Notes: generated by a model from the sequence alone, not told the origin. Counted from the first letter of the stretch, positions 33,195 to 42,934 are shown. The stretch is 64,000 nt of DNA from Prevotella bivia DSM 20514 (GCF_000262545.1 NZ_JH660660.1:1768482-1832481), one strand, 5' to 3'. Program-made: numbers and translations.

Positions 33195-33392
33195 ATGCTG
33201 ATAACCAACTTGATTAGCCGATATATACAGCTCTGTAAAGCAGCATTTAGTGCTGGAGATGGATTAAAGTTAAACAAAAGTATTCAAATAAACGTTATGG
33301 AAATGCTTTTTCTTTTGATGGTCATCCTAATCTTTTTCTATGCGCTTTTTGCATTGATAATCTATTGCACTGCAATACATCACCTTTTATGA
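33195..33392 (+). CDS. Doubtful 65-residue single-span membrane ORF
   Basis: The ORF contains one hydrophobic segment (MEMLFLLMVILIFFYALFAL). Its last residues are encoded by a partial copy of the double-hairpin repeat (33369-33432), and no TAnnTTTG box precedes it. It may be a small membrane peptide such as a toxin, or a chance frame in AT-rich DNA. No neighbour supports a function. Confidence 0.25.
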   Translation: MLITNLISRYIQLCKAAFSAGDGLKLNKSIQINVMEMLFLLMVILIFFYALFALIIYCTAIHHLL

Positions 33393-33435
33393 AGCAAAAG
33401 GTTACCTTTTACCGAGTAAAAGGTAATCTTTTTGT
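33369..33435. repeat. Partial copy of the double-hairpin repeat; also a likely terminator
   Basis: CAATACATCACCTTTT with AAAAGGT forms the first stem, and AAGGTTACCTTTTA with TAAAAGGTAATCTT (one G-T pair) forms the second, followed by TTTTT. The opening GCAATACATCACC is shared with the copies at 42935-43072 and 55284-55423. Confidence 0.65.
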
Positions 33436-33543
33436 AATTGCCTGTGTATTAAACAGTTATAACTTTGCTATAAAGTCTATAACAGTCCATCCTTTATAAA
33501 TATTTTTCAAGTTACTATGTCTTACCTTCCTATAGGTCGGGTA

Positions 33544-33584
33544 ATTCTCAGCTCTCATCTCTCAATTCTCAACTCTCATCTCTC
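33544..33584 (-). repeat. TTGAGAG-type heptamer tract directly after the MscS-like gene
   Basis: Six phased units (ATTCTCA, GCTCTCA, TCTCTCA, ATTCTCA, ACTCTCA, TCTCTC) end one base before the complement of the stop codon at 33585-33587. Read on the coding strand they are GAGAG-type units, as at the other sites. Confidence 0.85.
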
Positions 33585-35939
33585 TTATTCTGCCTTCTTT
33601 ATGGTGATCTCACGTTGTGGGAAAGGTATCTCAATGTTGTTGGCATTGAGTGTTTCATAGATACATTCCATAATCATACTGTCGGCTGCAAAATGCGTGA
33701 GTACACTTACCCAAACATAGATTTGTAACGTAACACAGCTATCATCAAAGCTCTTCACACCCACCGATGCAGGATTGTTTTTTCTAACGCATGGCAACTG
33801 TGAAATGGCATCTATTAAAAGCTGTTTCACCTCTTTTAGGTTTGATCCATAAGCTATTCCCACTTGCATACCATCGAGTTCGTAGCCATGGTTCTTGGTC
33901 ATATTTTTATAATTCTTTGTGAAGAGTTGCGAGTTTTGAAAAGCAATTACCGCACCATCGGTAGCTTCAATAAGGGTAGAGGTATAGCTAATGGAGCTTA
34001 CAATTCCGCGCACCCCATCGCAGATAATATAGTCGCCCACCTTGATACGTCCTGCCATTAGTGAAATGCCATAGTAGATATTTTCCAAAATATCTTTCAT
34101 AGCAAAACCAATACCCGTCGACAAACCTCCTGAAACAACGATGAGCCAAGTGCTGCTAATTTCAAGCATATTGAGCGATATTAATAGCCAAGCACCCCAT
34201 ACCACCACTTGTACTACGTTGATAAGCATCACACTGCGCGAGGCGGCCGTGTCAGGATCTTTTGCTTGAAGGTAAAGTTTCACCCCATCGCGCACTGTCT
34301 TATTAATATAGTTGAATAGAAACCACATTACCACAACTAGTGCCAGTGCGTAGATGCTAACTTTAAAGTTTTTGCTATTGATGAAATTGATTTTAAATAA
34401 ATTTTTGGATACTTCTCCAAGATTAAAAACATCGGCAGCCCACAGAATAGAGACGATGAAGGATAGCACTAGTGCTGTAGGCAAGATAACCGAATAAACA
34501 AACCTAAAACACCAGCGTTTTTGTATAGACAGCGTTTTGGCTTTTTTCTCTTTATACCTATCAAGGTAATTGCGCAAACAGCCCAATGTGAGCAGACAGG
34601 CTTGCTGCATCATCCACCAAATAATGAATTGTACGGCTAAAAACGAATAGCCTAGCCAAGAGCATCCAAGGGCGAATACGAATACAGCTTGTGAGATATA
34701 GGCAAGATAAAGATCATTCTTAGGCACTCGTAAGTGATGACGATAGAGTAAAGAAGCTTGCCATAAAGCAGCAATAGCAAGAATGATAGGGAAAGAAAAG
34801 GTTACAAGTGTTCCCGGCATAAAGGTTATGCGGTAGATGATGACAATGCCCCCCACAAGCATAACGGGATAGTAAAGACGATTGGTATATCTTACCTCTT
34901 CCGAGCTTACACGCAGAAGTAAAGAGCCAAAGATGACAGCTACCAACCAAACAAACTCAAGGATTAATCCGCTTGCCATATATACCAAGTCGTTGGAAGC
35001 AAAGAAGCGAATGCCCAACGTGATGATGCCAAAGCAAATGACAGTGGAAGTTATGAGAATGTCTCGACGGCGCATTAAAAAGCCTTCTTGTAAGGTTTGA
35101 AAGCGTTTAAAGCCAAACAAACGCGTGAGGATATATTTTATAAAAATAAGGTTGATGACGAAAGCAAGGAAGCCATAAAATACAAAGGTGAGAAAAAGCA
35201 TACTAATCCAGCGCACATCCCATTGAGATGAAACAGCATTTTGTGGCGTATATTTCTCTGTGATGCTATTCTTTAGCTGTGATAGCTTATAGGGGAAAGT
35301 ACTTAGAAACTTTATATAGTTCTGTCCATTACTGGTAAAGATACTCGACTGTATTTCAGCATAACGCTTTTGTGCATAGGTATTGAGCGATTGCAGTTGT
35401 TCTTTGTTATAATCGTAATATAGGATAAATTCATGGTAGTATTCGTTGCGTTCCTTTAGCATACGGCGGTTGCTAGATGCAAGTGTTAGGCACACATTGC
35501 GGTCAATCTTCATACGCTCGGTCATACCAAAGGTATACATTGTGCTAAGCACATTGATGAGCGAGTCGTAGCGTGCTATGTCCTCATTACTTTTTATTAC
35601 TACCTCATAAAAAGGGTGGGTTTGTGTTTGGAAATGTTGCCAAAGGTCTGTCGCTTTCTGACAAGCGTAGGTAAGGTCGAATACATTATCGTTGTTTTGG
35701 GAATATAGCATTAACGATACTTGTGATGATCTTTCGCCAAACTCTTTTAGCTGACTGATGACACGCTCATTGAACATTTTAGAGGTGTTGAGCTGTTTGG
35801 TAAGCTCAAGATGTTCTTTGATAAGCTCATGACGAAGTACAGAAAGAGAATTTTTCAGCGAATCTTCTTGAAGTACAGCCTTAGAGGGTAAACACAAGAG
35901 TGTCAGAAAGAAGCAAAGAATATATAAACGTCTTAGCAT
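33585..35939 (-). CDS. Large MscS-family mechanosensitive channel
   Basis: The 784-residue product has a signal peptide, a periplasmic helical domain (about 25-240) and then about ten membrane segments. The pore region near 585-620 reads VVVSGGLSTGIGFAMKDILEN, the glycine/alanine-rich TM3 of MscS, and is followed by the beta domain SLMAGRIKVGDYIICDGVRGIV. This is the MscK/large-MscS layout of the inner membrane, expected to release solutes when tension rises on osmotic downshift. It stands alone, with a TACCTTTG box at 35963-35970, and is followed by the heptamer tract. Confidence 0.9.
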   Translation of the reverse strand: MLRRLYILCFFLTLLCLPSKAVLQEDSLKNSLSVLRHELIKEHLELTKQLNTSKMFNERVISQLKEFGERSSQVSLMLYSQNNDNVFDLTYACQKATDLWQHFQTQTHPFYEVVIKSNEDIARYDSLINVLSTMYTFGMTERMKIDRNVCLTLASSNRRMLKERNEYYHEFILYYDYNKEQLQSLNTYAQKRYAEIQSSIFTSNGQNYIKFLSTFPYKLSQLKNSITEKYTPQNAVSSQWDVRWISMLFLTFVFYGFLAFVINLIFIKYILTRLFGFKRFQTLQEGFLMRRRDILITSTVICFGIITLGIRFFASNDLVYMASGLILEFVWLVAVIFGSLLLRVSSEEVRYTNRLYYPVMLVGGIVIIYRITFMPGTLVTFSFPIILAIAALWQASLLYRHHLRVPKNDLYLAYISQAVFVFALGCSWLGYSFLAVQFIIWWMMQQACLLTLGCLRNYLDRYKEKKAKTLSIQKRWCFRFVYSVILPTALVLSFIVSILWAADVFNLGEVSKNLFKINFINSKNFKVSIYALALVVVMWFLFNYINKTVRDGVKLYLQAKDPDTAASRSVMLINVVQVVVWGAWLLISLNMLEISSTWLIVVSGGLSTGIGFAMKDILENIYYGISLMAGRIKVGDYIICDGVRGIVSSISYTSTLIEATDGAVIAFQNSQLFTKNYKNMTKNHGYELDGMQVGIAYGSNLKEVKQLLIDAISQLPCVRKNNPASVGVKSFDDSCVTLQIYVWVSVLTHFAADSMIMECIYETLNANNIEIPFPQREITIKKAE

Positions 35940-35962
35940 AATAGTATTGTCTTATTAAGTTA

Positions 35963-35970
35963 CAAAGGTA
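35963..35970 (-). promoter_or_regulatory. -7 box TACCTTTG of the MscS-like gene
   Basis: The minus-strand box ends 24 nt before the ATG at 35939. A -33 box is not seen. Confidence 0.5.
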
Positions 35971-36077
35971 AACAAAGTATTACTTTTAGCCTTCCTGTTT
36001 GAGGTATAATTATTCTAAAATTAAGGATATAGGCTTTATTTGCGATAAGAAACTTAGTGAGACAGGATATTTTTATG

Positions 36078-36085
36078 TAGTTTTG
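36078..36085 (+). promoter_or_regulatory. -7 box TAGTTTTG of the BadF-type kinase gene
   Basis: The box is 21 nt before the ATG at 36106 and overlaps the earlier in-frame start at 36085, which supports the later start. Confidence 0.5.
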
Positions 36086-36105
36086 TGGTTATAAAACTGA
36101 GCAAT

Positions 36106-36993
36106 ATGATACTAATAGCCGATAGTGGAAGCACTAAAACCGATTGGGCGCTTTGCGCTGAAAGGGGAAGTAATATAAAGGGCGAAGCAGCGTGTGTTAG
36201 GATAAAGACACAAGGACTGAATCCTTTTTATCAGCAAAACGAAGAAATTATAAATGTCCTTCAAAACGAACTTTTCCCTCAAATAAGCAATAGCATAAGC
36301 ACTATAGAAGAAGTATATTTCTATGGTGCGGGCTGTACAGAGACTAAAATTCCGATGATGGAAGCCACGATAAGCGAAGCGCTTACTCGCTTTACAAGTG
36401 AAGGTAAGGTAAGGGTTGTGAGTGTAGCAGGCGACCTCTTGGCTGCTGCTCGTGCTGCATGTGGTCGAGAAGCAGGCATTGCGTGTATCTTGGGTACTGG
36501 TGCTAATTCGGGCTTATATGATGGTAAGCAAATAGTTAAGAATATTCCTCCTTTAGGATTTATTCTTGGGGACGAAGGAAGTGGTGCTGTTTTAGGAAAG
36601 TTATTCTTAAATGCTATCTTTAAAGAGCAACTTCCTACACGAGTGAAAGAAGCTTTTTTGACAGAAACGCATCAAACTTATGCTGATATAATAGATCGTG
36701 TTTATAGGCAGCCATTGCCTAATAGGTATCTTGCTAGTATCTCTAAATTTATCCGTCAGCATTTAGATGAATATGCTTTACATTCTATTGTAGAACAAAA
36801 TTTTGATGCCTTTTTTAAAAATAATATCATGCGTTATGATTATAGTAGGAATTATCCCATAGCAGTTGTTGGGAGTGTGGGGAAAATATATGAGGATATT
36901 CTTAAAAAATGTGCTGATAAGCAAGGATATAAATTGATAAATGTGCTAGCAGCACCAATGGAAGGGTTAGTAAAATATCATATAGGAACATAA
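36106..36993 (+). CDS. BadF/BcrA-family ATPase, probable N-acetylglucosamine kinase-like
   Basis: The start at 36106 gives MILIADSGSTKTDWALCAE, the phosphate-1 loop of the ASKHA fold. Further blocks are VYFYGAGCT, VSVAGDLLAAARAACG, ACILGTGANSGLYDG (phosphate-2) and GFILGDEGSGAVLGK, characteristic of the BadF/BadG family that includes eukaryotic-type N-acetylglucosamine kinase. The 295-residue length fits. In Bacteroidetes these proteins are generally read as amino-sugar kinases, perhaps in wall recycling; the substrate here is not proven. It is cytoplasmic and stands alone. The hairpin at 37000-37026 follows. Confidence 0.85.
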   Translation: MILIADSGSTKTDWALCAERGSNIKGEAACVRIKTQGLNPFYQQNEEIINVLQNELFPQISNSISTIEEVYFYGAGCTETKIPMMEATISEALTRFTSEGKVRVVSVAGDLLAAARAACGREAGIACILGTGANSGLYDGKQIVKNIPPLGFILGDEGSGAVLGKLFLNAIFKEQLPTRVKEAFLTETHQTYADIIDRVYRQPLPNRYLASISKFIRQHLDEYALHSIVEQNFDAFFKNNIMRYDYSRNYPIAVVGSVGKIYEDILKKCADKQGYKLINVLAAPMEGLVKYHIGT

Positions 36994-36999
36994 AAAAAT

Positions 37000-37026
37000 G
37001 CCCTTAGCTTCGCAGCGGGAGGGCAT
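37000..37026 (-). terminator. Hairpin ATGCCCT / AGGGCAT with T-run on the minus strand
   Basis: The 7-bp stem encloses a GCTTCGCAGC mini-hairpin. Seven T follow only on the minus strand, although no leftward gene lies just upstream of it. It may still slow + strand transcripts from the kinase gene. The rest of 37030-37270 is AT-rich without a gene. Confidence 0.45.
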
Positions 37027-37273
37027 CCAATCTCAATAGGTACTAGTTTTTAAGGTAAAAAGATTGTATTCAGGATAACACGACAAAGGTAGTGTTTTAT
37101 TTTTGTAACACCAAAGAAAAGTTTATTTTTTTTATGATTGTCTTAGAAAAATATTTAGAAAGAGAGAGTGGTAGTATGTAGTTTTTGTGGAGAACTTTAT
37201 TTAAAAAATATTTCAAGAACAGATTGAAAACTTAAAAAAGTATTTAAAAAATGGTATAGTATTTGTATTGTTG

Positions 37274-37281
37274 TACCTTTG
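37274..37281 (+). promoter_or_regulatory. -7 box TACCTTTG of the glutaredoxin-mutS2 unit
   Basis: The box lies 68 nt upstream of the ATG at 37350. No -33 box is clear. Confidence 0.55.
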
Positions 37282-37349
37282 TAGAAGTATTACATTCACT
37301 TGCAATATACTTTTATATAGCAGTAATAAATAAAAAGGAGAAACAACTT

Positions 37350-37643
37350 ATGATAAAGATTTATAGTATGCCCACTTGTCCTGATTGTCAGGTTGTAGAC
37401 AAGCTTGTGGAGAGCAATCCAGAATTTAAGGTTATTGATATAGGTGAAGATGTGCATTATCTTAGGGAGTTTCTAGCGTTGCGCGATCATCGCCCAGAGT
37501 TCGATCGATTAAAGAAAATAGGCGATGTTTGTATTCCTTGCTTTGTTCGTGAAGATGGCAGTATTACCTTCGATCCTGCAGAAGTAGGGCTTGAGGTAGA
37601 GCCAAGCGGAGCTTCATGTAGTATTGATGGAAGTGGATGTTAA
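37350..37643 (+). CDS. Glutaredoxin-like thiol protein
   Basis: The start at 37350 is preceded by AAGGAG, an unusually clear ribosome site for this genome, and an earlier frame start at 37263 overlaps the promoter. The 97-residue product begins MIKIYSMPTCPDCQVVDKLV, with the redox pair C10 and C13 (CPDC), and has IGDVCIPCFVRED with the cis-proline after a second CxxC. It ends in a cysteine-containing tail (SCSIDGSGC). It probably reduces disulfides or carries metal in the cytoplasm. mutS2 follows after 6 nt. Confidence 0.85.
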   Translation: MIKIYSMPTCPDCQVVDKLVESNPEFKVIDIGEDVHYLREFLALRDHRPEFDRLKKIGDVCIPCFVREDGSITFDPAEVGLEVEPSGASCSIDGSGC

Positions 37644-37649
37644 GTAAGA

Positions 37650-40238
37650 ATGATCTATCCCAATAATTTTGAACAAAAAATAGGATTTCACGAAGTGCGA
37701 GCAATGCTTCGTGCTCGCTGCTTGTCATCTTTAGGTAAGGAACTCGTAGAGGCTATGGCGTTTACTACCGATGTTGCTACTATCAATACATGGCTGGAGG
37801 AGATAAGAGAATTTCGAGGTATTCAAGAAGGACAAGACGAGTTTCCGCTCAATAACTTTTTCGATGTGCGCGAAAGCGTGGCACGCATCCGTTTAGAGGG
37901 AACGCTGATGGAGGTAGAAGAACTCTTCGATCTGAAACGTTCGTTGGAGACAATCATAGCGATTGTGGCTTTTTTGAGTCGGGGCGATGAAACCGATAAC
38001 GGAGAAATTCGCCGCTATTATCCTGCTCTTTACAAGCTTGTAGATGGTGTGGCAACCTTTCCTTTACTTGTCAATCGCATCTCACAAATTATTGATAAGT
38101 TTGGTAAGATGCGCGATAACGCTTCACCCGAACTGTTGCGTATTCGTCGCGAGCTAGCTCATGCCGAAAATAGTATTTCGCGTACATTATATAATATATT
38201 ACGGTCGGCACAGTCGGAGGGATTAGTAGAGAAAGATGTTACCCCCACGATGCGTGATGGTAGGTTGGTAATTCCTGTTGCCCCAGGTTTGAAAAGGAAA
38301 ATATCTGGTATAGTACACGATGAGAGCGCAACGGGAAAGACCGTTTTTATTGAGCCTACCGAAGTAGTAGAGGCAAATAATAAAGTGCGCGAACTAGAAA
38401 ACGAAGAACATCGTGAGATTATTCATATTCTTAAAGACTTTGCCACAAAGGTACGTCCTAACGTTCGTGAAATATTAGATAGTTATCATTTGCTAGCCCA
38501 GATTGATTTCATTCGTGCTAAGGCAGAACTAGCTAATACCTTTGAGGCTTTTGAGCCAGAAGTACAGGCAGCGTCTGTGGTGGATTGGATTCGTGCTTAT
38601 CATCCTCTCCTTAAACAACGATTGGGAAAAGACGGCATTGTTCCCCTTGATATTCATCTTACAAGCGATAATCACCTCTTAATAATCTCTGGACCTAATG
38701 CTGGTGGTAAGTCGGTTTGTCTAAAAACCGTAGGACTGTTGCAGTATATGCTGCAATGTGGCTTGTCTGTGCCTATTGGCGATCGCTCTACAGCAGGCAT
38801 CTTCCATGATATTATGATTGATATTGGTGACGAACAAAGTATTGAGAACGACCTCAGTACTTACTCTTCGCACCTTATGAATATGAAGATGATGATGCGC
38901 CAAGCATCTGATAAAACACTCATTTTAATAGATGAGTTTGGTACTGGTACCGAACCGCAAATAGGTGGAGCCATTGCCGAATCGGTACTCAAGCAGTTTT
39001 GGAAGAAGAAAGCGTGGGCAGTGATAACAACGCACTATCAGAACCTCAAACACTTTGCAAAGGAACATACTGGTGTTATCAACGGTGCTATGCTCTATGA
39101 TCGCCATGAGATGAAGCCTTTGTTTCAGCTTGCTATTGGACGTCCAGGTTCGTCTTTTGCTATTGAGATAGCTCGCAAAACAGGTATTCCTGAAGAGGTT
39201 ATCCAAGATGCGTCAGAGATAGTTGGTTCTGATTATATCCAGAGTGATAAATATTTGCAGGATATTGTACGCGACAAACGCTATTGGGAAAGCAAACGCC
39301 AAACAGTTCACGCACACGAGAAGGAACTAGAAAAGCGTATTGCTCAATACGAAAAGGACATGGCACAGCTAGAGCAAAGTCGTAAAGAAATTCTTAATCG
39401 TGCGAAGTTGCAAGCCGAGGAAATTATCCGCGAGAGCAATAAGCGCATAGAGAATGCTATTAAGGAAATTCGTGAGAAGCAAGCCGAAAAAGAAGAAACC
39501 AAACGTATTCGCCAACAGCTTGCTGAATATGAAGCAAATATTTTGGAAGCAACACCGTCTGCAACGAAAAAGTCGCAGAAAGGAAAGGCTGGAGCCACAC
39601 AGATAAAGGATCACGGACTGCTTAGCGATGACGATTTTCAAAAGAAGATAGATAAAATTAAAAGTCGTAAAGAGCGACACGAGCAACATCTCAAAGAGAA
39701 ATCTTCTAAGCAGAAAGAAGCCGCTGAGGCTTTACAGAAAGCGGCTTTGAAACAAAAAACGGCTGGTGTTATCGTGGTAGGTAGTCAGGTTAGGATCAAA
39801 GGGCTTACTTCTGTAGGTAAGGTAGAAAATATTGATGGCAAGCAAGCTACAGTGATCTTTGGTGGTATGCGTTCGAAGATGGCTTTAAACCGTCTTGAAA
39901 GTATTGATGCTGCTACTCTACCGCAAGAACAGCAACAGTTTCAAGCCTATAGCTATAGTCGTGAAACGCGCAAAACGATAGACGAGCATCGTAATAATTT
40001 CCGTCAAGAAATTGATGTGCGAGGTATGCGTACCGAAGCGGCTATTCTTCGCGTGCAGCGATTTATAGATGATGCTATCCTTGTAGGAGTGGGGCAAGTG
40101 CGCATCCTTCATGGTAAGGGCAATGGTATTCTTCGTACGATGATCCGACAGTATCTTAGTACTATTCCTAATGTGCAATCGTTTCGCGACGAGCATGTGC
40201 AGTTTGGTGGTGCAGGAATAACGGTGGTGGAATTATAA
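37650..40238 (+). CDS. mutS2: Endonuclease MutS2
   Basis: The 862-residue protein has the MutS2 layout: helical core and clamp region (about 1-310), ATPase with Walker A GPNAGGKS at about 349-356, Walker B LILIDEFGTGTEP, a long charged coiled coil (about 545-690), a KOW-like segment and a C-terminal Smr domain (EIDVRGMRTEAAILRVQRFI and LHGKGNGILR). MutS2 acts in the cytoplasm on recombination intermediates; newer work also ties it to splitting collided ribosomes. It lacks the MutS mismatch-recognition domain, which excludes MutS itself. It is 6 nt downstream of the glutaredoxin-like gene. Confidence 0.96.
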   Translation: MIYPNNFEQKIGFHEVRAMLRARCLSSLGKELVEAMAFTTDVATINTWLEEIREFRGIQEGQDEFPLNNFFDVRESVARIRLEGTLMEVEELFDLKRSLETIIAIVAFLSRGDETDNGEIRRYYPALYKLVDGVATFPLLVNRISQIIDKFGKMRDNASPELLRIRRELAHAENSISRTLYNILRSAQSEGLVEKDVTPTMRDGRLVIPVAPGLKRKISGIVHDESATGKTVFIEPTEVVEANNKVRELENEEHREIIHILKDFATKVRPNVREILDSYHLLAQIDFIRAKAELANTFEAFEPEVQAASVVDWIRAYHPLLKQRLGKDGIVPLDIHLTSDNHLLIISGPNAGGKSVCLKTVGLLQYMLQCGLSVPIGDRSTAGIFHDIMIDIGDEQSIENDLSTYSSHLMNMKMMMRQASDKTLILIDEFGTGTEPQIGGAIAESVLKQFWKKKAWAVITTHYQNLKHFAKEHTGVINGAMLYDRHEMKPLFQLAIGRPGSSFAIEIARKTGIPEEVIQDASEIVGSDYIQSDKYLQDIVRDKRYWESKRQTVHAHEKELEKRIAQYEKDMAQLEQSRKEILNRAKLQAEEIIRESNKRIENAIKEIREKQAEKEETKRIRQQLAEYEANILEATPSATKKSQKGKAGATQIKDHGLLSDDDFQKKIDKIKSRKERHEQHLKEKSSKQKEAAEALQKAALKQKTAGVIVVGSQVRIKGLTSVGKVENIDGKQATVIFGGMRSKMALNRLESIDAATLPQEQQQFQAYSYSRETRKTIDEHRNNFRQEIDVRGMRTEAAILRVQRFIDDAILVGVGQVRILHGKGNGILRTMIRQYLSTIPNVQSFRDEHVQFGGAGITVVEL

Positions 40239-40248
40239 TATTTGAAAA

Positions 40249-42063
40249 GTGAAAAGACTTCTCTTACATTACATTCTTTGGCTTTGTCTCTTTATTTTGC
40301 AAAAGCCTTGCTTCATGCTCTTTAATTATGGCATGTTCAAAGATAGTGGCGTGGCTGATTATGTTCAAGTAATGTGGCATGGCATATCGCTTGATCTCTC
40401 TATGGCAGGATATTTTCTTTTGTTGCCATGTTTGCTCACGATTGTTAGCGTTTGGATTTCAAATAAAGCAGTGCTATGGCTATGGCTATGGCGTATGGCT
40501 ATAGCTTTTAGTGCTTTGCTCTTTTCTTTCTCGTTTTGTCTCAATCTTGCGCTCTATCCGTATTGGAAGTTCCCTCTTGACACTACGCCATTGTTTTATT
40601 TTCTTTCGTCGCCTGCCGATGCCTTTGCAAGTGTGAATATACTTACAGTAATATTGGGTTTTGTGGTGTCATTTGCATTGACAGGAGCAGTTTATACGCT
40701 GTTTGTACATTTTATCCCTAAGTTTCATACTGCCAACCTCCGCTGTAAAATGTTGCAAACACTAGTGGTGGTCTTATTTATGGTGGTGCTTATTATCCCT
40801 ATTCGTGGTGGTGTGTCGGTATCGGTAACAAATATAGGTAAGGTGTATTTTAGCACCAATATGAAGTTGAACCATGCTGCTGTTAATCCACTCTTTAGCT
40901 TGATGGAGAGTTATAGCAAGGAAGAAGATTTTTCGAAGCAATACCGTTTTATGGAACACTCGGAAATGGAACGCATCTTTAAGACTATGGTAAGCACGAA
41001 GAGTACCGATACAAAGGCATTGCTTAATACGGATAAGCCTGATATTTACCTCTTTATTCTTGAAAGCTTCTCTACGAAATTGATGCAAACAGAAGCTACT
41101 CCTCAATTAAACCAATTGAAGAAAGAGGGTATTTTCTTTGAAAACCTCTATGCTAACAGCTTCCGAACCGATCGTGGTGTGGTTGCTGTGTTAAGTGGTT
41201 ACCCTGCTCAGCCCACTACAAGTATTATGAAGTTTACGAAAAAGGCGAGCGCATTGCCTTCTATAGCCAATGTCTTGAAGCAGCATCATTATCGTTTGAA
41301 GTATTATTATGGTGGAGATGCCAACTTTACTAATATGCGCTCTTACCTCACTAGTCAGGGCTTTGTTAATATTGTTTCTGATGTCGATTTTCCTTTAAAA
41401 TATCGTCTAAGTAAGTGGGGAGTACCCGATGAATATGTCTTTGAGCGGCTTATAGACGATATTAAAGTGCGAAAGCAAAGCGATAAGCAGCCCACTTTTC
41501 AGGTATTGCAAACGAGCAGTTCGCATGAACCTTTCGATGTGCCGTATTATCGCTTGAAAAATAAAGTGCTGAATGCCTTTGCCTATACGGATCATTGTAT
41601 AGGCAATTTTGTGAGCTATCTAAAAAAGAGTGGACGTTGGAATCGTTCACTCATCATTCTTGTACCCGATCACTTGGGTTGTTATCCTGAAGATATTAGC
41701 AGTTTCACCCTTGAACGCTATCAAATCCCTATGCTCTGGTTAGGTGGTGCTATCAAAAATCCTCAACGTGTTAGCACTTATGGTTCACAACATGATATTG
41801 CTGCCACCCTCCTTGCACAACTCGGGCTATCTCATCAGCAATTCCTTTTCTCAAAGGATATGCTCGATGCACACAGCACTCACTTTGCTTTCTTCACCTT
41901 CCCCGATCTTTGGGGCATTGCTACACCCGATCATAAACTCATTTATGATAATACTTCAAATAAGCTTATCTTAAAGCAAGGTGAGGAAACTGACCTTTAC
42001 ACAAAGAAAGGTAAGGCCTATCTTCAACGGTTGTATGATGATTTGAGTGAGAGAGGAGAGTAG
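40249..42063 (+). CDS. LTA-synthase/sulfatase-family membrane phosphotransferase
   Basis: The frame starts with GTG at 40249, 10 nt after mutS2, giving MKRLLLHYILWLCL. No ATG gives the first membrane segment. The 604-residue product has five hydrophobic segments (residues about 1-200) and then an alkaline-phosphatase-type domain: KPDIYLFILESFSTKLM with the metal-site glutamate, NSFRTDRGVVAVLSGY with a likely nucleophile threonine in FRTDRG, SSSHEPFDVPYY and VPDHLG. This is the layout of lipoteichoic-acid synthase-like and phosphoglycerol transferase enzymes. In a diderm organism it more likely modifies lipid A, glycans or lipids with a phosphate head group on the periplasmic side. Confidence 0.88.
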   Translation: MKRLLLHYILWLCLFILQKPCFMLFNYGMFKDSGVADYVQVMWHGISLDLSMAGYFLLLPCLLTIVSVWISNKAVLWLWLWRMAIAFSALLFSFSFCLNLALYPYWKFPLDTTPLFYFLSSPADAFASVNILTVILGFVVSFALTGAVYTLFVHFIPKFHTANLRCKMLQTLVVVLFMVVLIIPIRGGVSVSVTNIGKVYFSTNMKLNHAAVNPLFSLMESYSKEEDFSKQYRFMEHSEMERIFKTMVSTKSTDTKALLNTDKPDIYLFILESFSTKLMQTEATPQLNQLKKEGIFFENLYANSFRTDRGVVAVLSGYPAQPTTSIMKFTKKASALPSIANVLKQHHYRLKYYYGGDANFTNMRSYLTSQGFVNIVSDVDFPLKYRLSKWGVPDEYVFERLIDDIKVRKQSDKQPTFQVLQTSSSHEPFDVPYYRLKNKVLNAFAYTDHCIGNFVSYLKKSGRWNRSLIILVPDHLGCYPEDISSFTLERYQIPMLWLGGAIKNPQRVSTYGSQHDIAATLLAQLGLSHQQFLFSKDMLDAHSTHFAFFTFPDLWGIATPDHKLIYDNTSNKLILKQGEETDLYTKKGKAYLQRLYDDLSERGE

Positions 42064-42096
42064 GTAATTGACTAAAATTCTTAATTGGCTAAATTC

Positions 42097-42705
42097 TTAC
42101 ATTCCATCCTCTTCTGCGCTCTCAATCATATCTTTAGGCTTTTTGTTTGTTTTTTGTTGATCGCTGCCCGTGTCGAGTGTTTGCGCTACAGCCATACTGA
42201 TATGCCCCAAATTGTCGATTACCACATCAATGGGTACATACTCATCGCTTGCAAGGGCTGGCGATCCTACGCTAGCTCCGAACCGTAAGGTGTTTAGGTC
42301 TACACGGTCGAACATAAAGCCTAACAACGCACCTTTTTTGTCATATTGTGTATTGATAAATTTGCCGAAATCGGTCTTTGTAAATACCTTTTGATAAAAA
42401 TCCTTACCGTCTTTGCGCATTATCTTTACAGAGATTTTATTATCATAGTATTTTCTACCATCTTCATCATTAACAAGCGGTAAATCCTTGTCGGCCTGTC
42501 GAATAATGGTTATGGTGTATTGTGTGCCAAGCCATTGCACTGTTTTTGTATAGTTGAACCCTTTTAAAGCTATTGGGGTCTTTGGAATACGTGGCTTTGG
42601 AGCAATCTTCGTAATAATATCGTGTGTTTGCTTTTCCTTCTTACAACCTGTAAGGGAGAAGAATGCTACTCCTAGTGCAGAGAGTAATATGACTTTCTTT
42701 ATCAT
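42097..42705 (-). CDS. Lipoprotein, DUF4738-like
   Basis: The 202-residue product has a lipoprotein signal peptide with the lipid cysteine at 21 (FFSLTGCKKEK). The mature part contains TVQWLGTQYTITIIRQADKD and KISVKIMRKDGKDFYQKVFTK, strand-rich, which I associate with DUF4738 proteins of Prevotella; I am only moderately sure of that name. It is anchored in the envelope, and its role is unknown. It has a TACTTTTG box at 42728-42735 and converges with the LTA-synthase-like gene. Confidence 0.75.
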   Translation of the reverse strand: MIKKVILLSALGVAFFSLTGCKKEKQTHDIITKIAPKPRIPKTPIALKGFNYTKTVQWLGTQYTITIIRQADKDLPLVNDEDGRKYYDNKISVKIMRKDGKDFYQKVFTKTDFGKFINTQYDKKGALLGFMFDRVDLNTLRFGASVGSPALASDEYVPIDVVIDNLGHISMAVAQTLDTGSDQQKTNKKPKDMIESAEEDGM

Positions 42706-42727
42706 CGTTAGTTATCTTATTGTATGA

Positions 42728-42735
42728 CAAAAGTA
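42728..42735 (-). promoter_or_regulatory. -7 box TACTTTTG of the DUF4738-like gene
   Basis: The box is 22 nt before the ATG at 42705 on the minus strand. The stretch from here to 42934 shows no gene. Confidence 0.5.
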
Positions 42736-42934
42736 CTCAAAAAAAATAAGAAAGAAAGCACTTGAAGTGTAAAAGTAAAGCTTATTCCATATTTGGAGTA
42801 ATATAGCTATCGGGAAGAACATATAATTTTAGTGTAAAATACGCTTCATCTCCATTTTGTAGTAATCTATAAATTGTAGATCAATCAGCTTTAACACAAT
42901 AGCTACAACTTTAAAGCAACAGTATGGCAGTGAT

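Noticed and set aside
37000..37026. tRNA-like or ncRNA element
   Set aside because: The hairpin with an inner GCTTCGCAGC loop looks structured, but no cloverleaf can be drawn and the T-run is only on the minus strand. It is listed as a weak terminator.
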